Below, piece by piece: positions 1 to 4,609 of a stretch of DNA of 42,802 nt. The translations under genes were made by a program, and so were the position numbers. Source of the DNA: CAZOOK01 sp964581385 (GTDB lineage Bacteria > Pseudomonadota > Gammaproteobacteria > Nevskiales > Nevskiaceae); contig CAZOOK010000043.1 in the NCBI GenBank assembly GCA_964581385.1, forward strand, positions 1-42,802, given 5' to 3'. The notes under the pieces are model-generated. The model did not search any database. It worked only from the letters and a program-made list of their open reading frames with translations, and was not told where the DNA came from. The stretch's first letter is position 1; the number at the start of each line of letters is the position of its first letter.

Positions 1-1
1 C

Positions 2-97
2 ACCGCCCCGCTCGCCATTCTCGCCGCCCTCCTCTCCGCCCTGATCGACAAGGCCAACTCCCCGCCCTGGGATCCCCCGCGAGGGGAGGCTGGCTGA
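2..97 (+). CDS. C-terminal end of an unknown phage gene (partial)
   Basis: Only the last 31 codons are in the window, reading TAPLAILAALLSALIDKANS followed by a Pro/Gly-rich tail and TGA at 95-97. The visible part is a short hydrophobic/amphipathic helix followed by a Pro-rich tail. The reading frame is open from the first base, and the stop is followed immediately by the ATG of the excisionase-like remnant at 98, so the two were probably co-transcribed. By position it would be the last gene of an operon leading into xis/int. I do not recognise the family, and the frame could be fortuitous because so little is visible. Confidence 0.4.
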   Translation, partial: TAPLAILAALLSALIDKANSPPWDPPRGEAG

Positions 98-172
98 ATG
101 CCCACGACGCCTGCCCAATTCGCAAAAGAACGGGGATTCTCGGAGCGCGCAGTGCGCCGCAAGGCGCGCCAG
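98..172 (+). pseudogene. Remnant of an excisionase-like HTH gene (N-terminus only)
   Basis: ATG 98 has a good ribosome binding site (GGGGAGG at about 82-88). The first 25 codons, starting MPTTPAQFAKERGFSERAVR and ending RKARQ, look like the start of the small winged-HTH excisionase/AlpA-like proteins encoded just upstream of integrase in rhizobial prophages. After about position 172 the frame loses this character and runs on as Arg/Gly-rich residues, while integrase-like sequence appears in another frame (SAGAIRQAAVTLYPAA, from about 174). I infer an internal deletion that removed the rest of xis and the start of int. Recognition of the xis part rests on a short stretch and on position. Confidence 0.5.
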
Positions 173-200
173 CAGTGCCGGCGCCATCCGGCAGGCGGCG

Positions 201-890
201 GTGACACTCTACCCGGCCGCGAGCGGCGCCACGCGGAATCGGCAGGTGATCGTGCCGACCTGCGCCATCATCAACCATGCAGCGGAGAGCGAGCTATGCC
301 AGCCGATCAGGATGAAGCGGTTTCCCGTCGAGACGAAGGTGCGCCGCCCGGCTTCGTGGCCCTGGGTTCAGGCATTTATGTCCGCTTCGAGCCCACACTT
401 GGGCTCCCTAGCGTGCTTCATGTTCTTGACAGGCGCCCGCATTTCGGAAGCCTTGAGGCTCACGTGGACCGAAATGGATCTATCGAGATCACAAGCCTTG
501 ATCCGCCAGACGAAGATTGGTGATGAACGGTGGGCGCACCTGCCGCCGGTCCTGGTCGCGACGATAGCCAACATCCCGGGGCCACGTGAAGGCAGGGTGT
601 TCCGCTACAGCTCGCGCGACACCGCCAAGCCGCCATGGCGCAACGCCTGCAAGCGCGCCGGCATCGAGCCGCTGTCGTTCCATTCCTGCCGCCACGGCTT
701 CGCCACGGCCGCTCTGCGGGCCGGCATCGACGTGGTGACGGTGGCCAAGCTCGGAGGCTGGAAATCGCCGCAGCACGTCTTCGAGACGTACGGCCACGCG
801 ATCGATGATCCGACGCTCACGGACCGGCTGATTGGCACAAATCTGACACAGGGTGTCGGCCAAGTAATAGAGAAAGCAAGGAAAGCCTAG
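201..890 (+). CDS. Tyrosine recombinase (phage integrase), catalytic domain only, 5'-truncated
   Basis: Site-specific recombinase that would integrate or excise the prophage through a covalent 3'-phosphotyrosine intermediate. The catalytic set is complete, numbered from GTG 201: R80 (GARISEALRL), K105 (QTKIGDER), H161-x-x-R164 (HSCRHGFAT), W187 in place of the second His (KLGGWKSPQH) and nucleophile Y197 (ETYGHA). What is missing is the front. Related phage integrases have roughly another 80-100 residues carrying the arm-binding and most of the core-binding domain. Integrase-like residues continue in frame upstream to about 174, where they meet an excisionase-like start in a different frame (98-172). 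GTG 201 is the only plausible start and has no clear ribosome binding site, so the gene may not be functional. It lies downstream of xis-like DNA and convergent with the leftward lysis genes. Confidence 0.8.
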   Translation: MTLYPAASGATRNRQVIVPTCAIINHAAESELCQPIRMKRFPVETKVRRPASWPWVQAFMSASSPHLGSLACFMFLTGARISEALRLTWTEMDLSRSQALIRQTKIGDERWAHLPPVLVATIANIPGPREGRVFRYSSRDTAKPPWRNACKRAGIEPLSFHSCRHGFATAALRAGIDVVTVAKLGGWKSPQHVFETYGHAIDDPTLTDRLIGTNLTQGVGQVIEKARKA

Positions 891-911
891 GCGTGCAGGC
901 CGGAAGTAATT

Positions 912-930
912 CCCCCTCGGTGGGGAGGGG
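912..930 (+). terminator. Hairpin downstream of integrase
   Basis: CCCCTC and GAGGGG can pair across the loop GGTGGG, 21 bases after the integrase stop. There is no proper T-run behind it, so a terminator role for int transcription is only possible. Confidence 0.3.
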
Positions 931-960
931 TCTCCCGGCGCTTTTCCTACAGAAACCTGA

Positions 961-985
961 GAAAGACCGCAAGCTTGCTTGCAGG
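961..985 (-). terminator. Weak intrinsic terminator for the leftward lysis operon
   Basis: Read on the minus strand, GCAAG and CTTGC pair around CAAG, extended by CC/GG past a one-base bulge, and are followed by TCTTTC. It lies about 85 bases past the last leftward gene (1069-1458) and faces the integrase, so it could end the long leftward transcript. The stem is short and the T-run broken. Confidence 0.3.
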
Positions 986-1017
986 ATAGCGCCGGATCAG
1001 GGTGAACGAGGCAGGAA

Positions 1018-1058
1018 CGAACCGGCAGGGTTGACACATTATTGGCACAGCCGGTTCG
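1018..1058. repeat. Perfect 9-bp inverted repeat around an AT-richer spacer
   Basis: CGAACCGGC (1018-1026) and GCCGGTTCG (1050-1058) are exact reverse complements, separated by 23 bp that include TTGACACATTATTGGCAC. It lies in the gap between the ends of int and the lysis operon. It may be an attP core region or recombinase site, or simply a hairpin between convergent transcripts. No host junction is visible to test this. Confidence 0.45.
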
Positions 1059-1068
1059 CGGGGCGTTC

Positions 1069-1458
1069 TCAGATCACGCGCAGCCCATGCGGCAGGAGTG
1101 CGGGCGCCGCCGGACCGCTCGTCTTCCCCGGCATCGCCGGAAGCTGGACGTGTCCTTCCTGGCAGCCCTTGGCGAAGCCGAAGAAGTGAATGCCGCCATC
1201 GACCACGATGACCATTCCCTCCTCGATATGGCCGTCGTCGGGAATGCCGACGTTGAACTGCTCGTCCGCGGCCTTGATGAAGGCGAGGAGGTCGGCGCCG
1301 GTCAGATCGACGAAGGCATCGAACCGGCCGGATTTCAGCCCGTCAGCGGCCGAGGCCCTGGCGTGGTCGGCCTGGCGGCCGATCTCGCAATCCGCGGCGA
1401 CCGCGGGGTGAGCGAAGGCAGTCGCAGCCGCGAGCGCGGCCAGCGCGAGAAGACGCAT
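1069..1458 (-). CDS. Secreted small protein of unknown function
   Basis: 129 residues beginning with a Sec signal peptide: MRLLALAALAAATAFAHPAVA, with likely cleavage after VAA or AVA near residue 22. The mature part is acidic, has two Cys (one just after the cleavage site, one near residue 98) and no recognised motif. It is the last gene of the leftward transcript, after the holin-like and lysin genes. A periplasmic accessory of lysis or a superinfection or envelope factor are both possible; nothing in the sequence decides. The Cys near the cleavage site is not in a lipobox, so I do not call it a lipoprotein. The ATG is preceded by a modest GGAAC element. Confidence 0.65.
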   Translation of the reverse strand: MRLLALAALAAATAFAHPAVAADCEIGRQADHARASAADGLKSGRFDAFVDLTGADLLAFIKAADEQFNVGIPDDGHIEEGMVIVVDGGIHFFGFAKGCQEGHVQLPAMPGKTSGPAAPALLPHGLRVI

Positions 1459-1482
1459 GGTCGTGGTTCCTTCGTTGGAGGG

Positions 1483-1788
1483 TCAGGCTTGCGGATTGGC
1501 CCGCGCCATGTCGAGCGCGAGCTTGTCGAGACGGGCGACGATCGTTTCCAGCCGGCTCGCCACCTTGTCGAAGCCGGCGATCAGGCGGTCCTCCGTCTCA
1601 CGAAGCGCCTGCGACGTGACGTGATTCTGCGCCACGAAGGTCTTGTAGTTGGCGAGGTCCATGGCAAGCTTGTTGCGCGCGTCGGACTCCTCGTCGAAGC
1701 GCATGTCGAGCCGCCACCATGCGGTGGCGATGGCGCCGACGATCAGCGCCGCCAGACCGATCGTGATTCCGCTGCCGTCTCCAAGCAT
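1483..1788 (-). CDS. Membrane-anchored coiled-coil protein, i-spanin-like candidate
   Basis: 101 residues: one N-terminal membrane segment (about residues 7-25, ITIGLAALIVGAIATAWW) followed by a charged, heptad-like helix to the C-terminus (RETEDRLIAGFDKVASRLET and on). An N-terminal anchor plus periplasmic coiled coil is the architecture of an inner-membrane spanin (Rz type), and it sits in the lysis cassette directly after the holin-like genes. I see no nested Rz1-type lipoprotein, so the spanin role is an inference from topology and place. It could equally be one of the small tail-region membrane proteins common in phages. Its start lies only two bases from the stop of the upstream holin-like gene. 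Confidence 0.65.
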   Translation of the reverse strand: MLGDGSGITIGLAALIVGAIATAWWRLDMRFDEESDARNKLAMDLANYKTFVAQNHVTSQALRETEDRLIAGFDKVASRLETIVARLDKLALDMARANPQA

Positions 1789-1789
1789 G

Positions 1790-2233
1790 TCAGCCCCTCT
1801 TTCTCGTCAGAGCGCCCGCCACGGCGCCCAGCCCCGAGCTGACCGCAGCGAAGCCGAAGAAGTATCCGATGATGCCGAGCTCGCTCTGGTCGTAGGGCGG
1901 CGGCAGCCGCGGGATGTGCAGCAGCCAGTCGAGCCAGCCGCCGACGATCAGCGGCTGGAAGGCGGTCCCGATGGCGATGAAGAACGTGTGCAGGGCGAAG
2001 CCGATGCCGAAGAGGAAGGCCAGCGTCGCCATCCACCAGGGCAGGCCTGCCGCCGCCGAGCGGGCGTTGGCGGTATCGGCCGCGAGCGCCGTCAGGGTGT
2101 CCACCCGCTCCTTGGCGGCCGTGCGCTCCTGCTCGGTGGCGCCGTTAATGGCGTCCGCGTGCGCCTTGGTGAGCGCGTCGAGGATCTGGCCGAGCGGTCC
2201 GCCGCCGAACCAGGAGAGGATGAGGCCCAGCAT
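1790..2233 (-). CDS. Holin-like membrane protein, three-TM (GTA-holin) type
   Basis: 147 residues. A short amphipathic start and a charged helix (residues about 20-60, rich in Ala, Thr, Glu) are followed by two clear membrane segments at about 66-90 and 117-141, with a weaker hydrophobic stretch at 95-107, and a basic tail TRKRG. This matches the layout of the three-TM holins known from gene transfer agents and alphaproteobacterial phages. The role would be to open or permeabilise the inner membrane at lysis. It is translationally close to the 34-aa membrane gene upstream (stop TGA, one base, ATG). The family assignment is by architecture, not by alignment. Confidence 0.6.
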   Translation of the reverse strand: MLGLILSWFGGGPLGQILDALTKAHADAINGATEQERTAAKERVDTLTALAADTANARSAAAGLPWWMATLAFLFGIGFALHTFFIAIGTAFQPLIVGGWLDWLLHIPRLPPPYDQSELGIIGYFFGFAAVSSGLGAVAGALTRKRG

Positions 2234-2234
2234 G

Positions 2235-2339
2235 TCAGCCGTCCTCCCAGTGATTGCCGGCGATCAGCCACTCGGCCGCGCGGACCAGGCCGAGGAGGAC
2301 CAGCACCACGACGACGGCGCCGGCGATGAGCCAGACCAT
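2235..2339 (-). CDS. 34-aa single-TM protein in the lysis cassette
   Basis: A short gene reading MVWLIAGAVVVVLVLLGLVR and on to WEDG, TGA. Almost all of it is one membrane helix with a small charged tail. Its ATG lies four bases past the stop of the 91-aa holin-like gene (2344), and its TGA is followed after one base by the ATG of the next holin-like gene (2233). That gapless packing on both sides is the main reason to accept it. Small single-TM proteins in this place are often holins, antiholins or lysis-timing factors. No start context stronger than coupling is visible. Confidence 0.65.
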   Translation of the reverse strand: MVWLIAGAVVVVLVLLGLVRAAEWLIAGNHWEDG

Positions 2340-2343
2340 GGCC

Positions 2344-2619
2344 TCAGGCCTTCGGCGCGGCGCCGTACAGGCGCTTGTTGACGAAGTTGAACACGATGAT
2401 CAGCGCCCCGACGCCGAGGCCGATGCCGGCGGCAATCTCCTTCTTGGCGCCGATTGCCGACCAGTCGACGCCGCCGACGTAATTCAGGAGCTCGCCGACG
2501 ACCGGGCATGCAGCCACGATCGCGCCGAGAATGTGCGTGCGCCAGCCGATGGGGCCGAAGGTCAGGATGGCGAAGCCGACGGCAAGCACGGCAAGGAAGG
2601 CAATCAGCAGGCTGCCCAT
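2344..2619 (-). CDS. Holin candidate with three membrane segments
   Basis: 91 residues with hydrophobic stretches at about 3-21, 29-48 and 62-80 and a basic C-terminus (NKRLYGAAPKA). This is the size and topology of a class I holin. It follows the endolysin gene with two bases between, the usual endolysin-holin neighbourhood. Several other small membrane genes follow, so which of them forms the lethal lesion cannot be told from sequence. No Met-Lys-Met dual start is visible at the N-terminus. Confidence 0.65.
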   Translation of the reverse strand: MGSLLIAFLAVLAVGFAILTFGPIGWRTHILGAIVAACPVVGELLNYVGGVDWSAIGAKKEIAAGIGLGVGALIIVFNFVNKRLYGAAPKA

Positions 2620-2621
2620 GG

Positions 2622-3242
2622 TCAGTGTCCTTTCCCAAAGATGGCGGCGACGATCGCCGCGATGAGGTTGGCGAGGGCATTGAAAAAGCCGCCTTGCGGG
2701 GCGGCTTCGGGAAGCGGCGGGCCGGGATCGTCCGGCTGGCGGGGCGGCAGCTTCGGTGGCGGCTTCGGCTCGGCCGGCGTGAACACCGGCTGGTCATGCG
2801 TCGCCGGCTGCTTGGCCGCTGCCGTGTAGGCCGCCATCGCCCGGTCGGCGAAGGAAACCCGGCTGGCGAGCGCCGGCACGCCCGCCCGCTCGAACTTCTG
2901 CTCGAACACGATCGTCGCCTGCTCGAGCGAGTTCGTCTTCTTCAGCGCGGCGAGCGATTCCGCCTCGGAAGATTTGAGCTCGAGCACGAGGTAGCCGTAG
3001 TTCGCCTCGTCGGACTGCCAGTCGAGCTTCTGGCGGGCACACCAGGCCGAGTAGGCCGACTTGCGACTGCCGTCCCACTGGACCCAGCCGATGGCGCTGC
3101 CGCCGATCTGGTGCAGCTTGGTAAACCCGGCGCATTCGTGGCCGATGTTGCCGAGGATGCCGGCAGCCTGGAAATCCGTGATCGCCAGATCGCGCATGAG
3201 CGCAGTCATGATGCCAGGCGCTTTCTGTTCAAAGAGGGCCAT
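2622..3242 (-). CDS. Endolysin, phage tail-lysozyme (Phage_lysozyme2) type
   Basis: 206 residues from ATG 3242, which has GGAGG four to five bases upstream. An upstream TTG in frame (3272) lacks this and is not preferred. Residues 1-135 resemble the tail-lysozyme family: MTALMRDL, then GILGNIGHECAGF with candidate catalytic Glu36, and IGWVQWDGSRKSAY. The enzyme would cleave glycan strands of peptidoglycan. A Pro-rich linker (about 140-180) leads to a hydrophobic C-terminal segment, FFNALANLIAAIVAAIFGKG, that could sit in or on a membrane, unusual for a soluble lysin. It is the first gene of the lysis cassette, but it lies downstream of a strong intrinsic terminator at 3274-3297, so its expression needs read-through or antitermination. 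Confidence 0.8.
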   Translation of the reverse strand: MALFEQKAPGIMTALMRDLAITDFQAAGILGNIGHECAGFTKLHQIGGSAIGWVQWDGSRKSAYSAWCARQKLDWQSDEANYGYLVLELKSSEAESLAALKKTNSLEQATIVFEQKFERAGVPALASRVSFADRAMAAYTAAAKQPATHDQPVFTPAEPKPPPKLPPRQPDDPGPPLPEAAPQGGFFNALANLIAAIVAAIFGKGH

Positions 3243-3273
3243 GCAGCCTCCGATGAGAAGGGCGGGGAGCAAA

Positions 3274-3297
3274 GAAAAAGGGCGCCCGGAGGCGCCC
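3274..3297 (-). terminator. Strong intrinsic terminator before the lysis genes
   Basis: A perfect 7-bp stem, GGGCGCC (3280-3286) and GGCGCCC (3291-3297) with a 4-base loop, is followed on the minus strand by TTTTTC and TTT. It lies between the last virion gene (3321-3545) and the endolysin (start 3242), so it should cut off lysis-gene transcription unless polymerase is modified or slips through. Confidence 0.8.
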
Positions 3298-3320
3298 TGT
3301 CCTTGGCGATGTAGGCGGGA

Positions 3321-3545
3321 CTAGGTGGTCGTCGGCTCTGCCGGGGCAGCGGCGGGCGCCGGGGCCTGATCGGGCAGCGGAGTCGGGGACTTCGCGGCCT
3401 CGAGCGCGTCGGCCACGCCGGCCAGGCGCGTGATCGCGGCGCCGATCTGCTCGTCCGAAGAGGGCGCCTGGAACACGGCCAGGATCGCCTTCACGTCGGC
3501 CGATACGCGATCGATCACGGCGTTGAGGTTGTCGATGGCAGACAT
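3321..3545 (-). CDS. Small virion-region protein, unknown function
   Basis: 74 residues from ATG 3545, chosen because AAAGGAAG lies 7 bases upstream. Frame-open codons further upstream overlap the beta-helix gene and have no ribosome binding site. The N-terminal part (MSAIDNLNAVIDRVSADVKA and on to about residue 50) is helical and heptad-like. The end is Ala/Pro-rich, PAPAAAPAEPTTT. Short proteins of this design are common after tail-spike genes in rhizobial phages and may be structural or chaperone-like, but I know no proven role. Confidence 0.65.
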   Translation of the reverse strand: MSAIDNLNAVIDRVSADVKAILAVFQAPSSDEQIGAAITRLAGVADALEAAKSPTPLPDQAPAPAAAPAEPTTT

Positions 3546-3610
3546 GATCGTCTTCCTTTCGTGTTGTGCATGGAACAGGTGCTGTTCGATGCGGTGGAGA
3601 AGCTCGAGCA

Positions 3611-4594
3611 TCAGTTGTTCGCCCCGGTCGTCGACAGGTTTGTCACGCCGGCCATGGCAAGGGGCGTCGTGCAGCCGGACAGGTAGTTCGTGCCGATGGT
3701 CACGCTCGACAGCCAGCCGGAACCGCTTCCGTTGTGGATCGCGTAGGAGCAGTTCGCGATTTCATTTCCGGCTATCACAACTCTGGAAAACGTGGCCGTA
3801 TTGTCGTTTCGGGAAAGCATGATGGCATCGGAAAGGAAGTTCTCAAGCGAGTTCCCGACGATGACCAGCACGGACGTATGCACGCCGGCTAGGACATTGA
3901 GCTTGATGCCCTTGTCCCATCCGATGATCTTGTTGTTGACGATGCGGGCGCCGCCGCCGGAGAAATACCGGATGCCCATTGCGCCGCTGGAGCCCGCCCC
4001 GCCCGCGATGATGTTGTCGCTCACGACCATCCCGCCGCAGTCGCCGCATTCCGAATTGCCGAGCTTGATGCCGGTGGCGAGCGGCAGCCCCTGCGACGTG
4101 ATCCGGTTGCCGTGGATGATCTCAAACCGGGCGTTCTCGGCGTCGATGCCGGTCAGGCAATTCGCGATGAAGTTGCTTTCGATCATCGAGTTGTTGTTGG
4201 CCGCGCCGAGCGGAGTGATGCTCAGCCCGGTTCCGGTGCCGTCGCCATTGCAGACGATGCCGATATCCCTGATCGTCACGGACTCGGCGGTCTGCACGTC
4301 GACCAGGGTTTGACCGGTTCCGGTCCCGAGAATTTCGGTACACATCGACCCGCCGCCGGCAACCAGCATCCCGGTCGGGATGGCGATCGTGCCCGACACG
4401 GCCGAAGTCCCGCACGGCGCCACGATCGGCATGTGCCCGACAACCGCCGCCGCGACCGCGGCGTTCCATGGCGCCGTGTCGTCGGTCACACCATCGAAGG
4501 CGGCGCCGTAGTCGACCGGGTTGATGCTGGCGGATGTGGCATAGGCAGGCGCGCAGGCGCAGAGCGCCCACGCCAGAAAGGCGAGGAGCTTCAT
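3611..4594 (-). CDS. Right-handed beta-helix (pectate-lyase-like) protein with a Sec signal
   Basis: 327 residues. The motif NPVDYGAAFDGVTDDTAPW (about residues 26-44) is the classic opening of Pectate_lyase_3/tailspike beta-helices. The body is built of Asn/Gly-rich rungs (SNFIANCLTGI, GNRITSQGL, VSDNIIAGG, VNNKIIGWD, IAGNEIANC). The place after the ejection genes matches a P22 tailspike or an exopolysaccharide depolymerase. The odd point is the N-terminus: MKLLAFLAWALCACAPAYA is a standard Sec signal peptide, with likely cleavage after AYA, which virion spikes do not need. It could be a secreted polysaccharide-modifying enzyme rather than a particle protein. No catalytic residues can be named with confidence. 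Confidence 0.75.
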   Translation of the reverse strand: MKLLAFLAWALCACAPAYATSASINPVDYGAAFDGVTDDTAPWNAAVAAAVVGHMPIVAPCGTSAVSGTIAIPTGMLVAGGGSMCTEILGTGTGQTLVDVQTAESVTIRDIGIVCNGDGTGTGLSITPLGAANNNSMIESNFIANCLTGIDAENARFEIIHGNRITSQGLPLATGIKLGNSECGDCGGMVVSDNIIAGGAGSSGAMGIRYFSGGGARIVNNKIIGWDKGIKLNVLAGVHTSVLVIVGNSLENFLSDAIMLSRNDNTATFSRVVIAGNEIANCSYAIHNGSGSGWLSSVTIGTNYLSGCTTPLAMAGVTNLSTTGANN

Positions 4595-4609
4595 GGGAAG
4601 GGAACCTTT

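Noticed and set aside
891..1068. tRNA gene or tRNA fragment at the integrase end as attachment site.
   Set aside because: GGTTCG occurs at 1053-1058, but no cloverleaf or CCA end can be built around it. No tRNA was seen elsewhere in the window either.
3243..3272. A TTG start for the endolysin giving MLPALLIGGC, a lipobox-like beginning.
   Set aside because: No ribosome binding site, no positively charged start, and ATG 3242 has GGAGG. The lipobox resemblance is too short.
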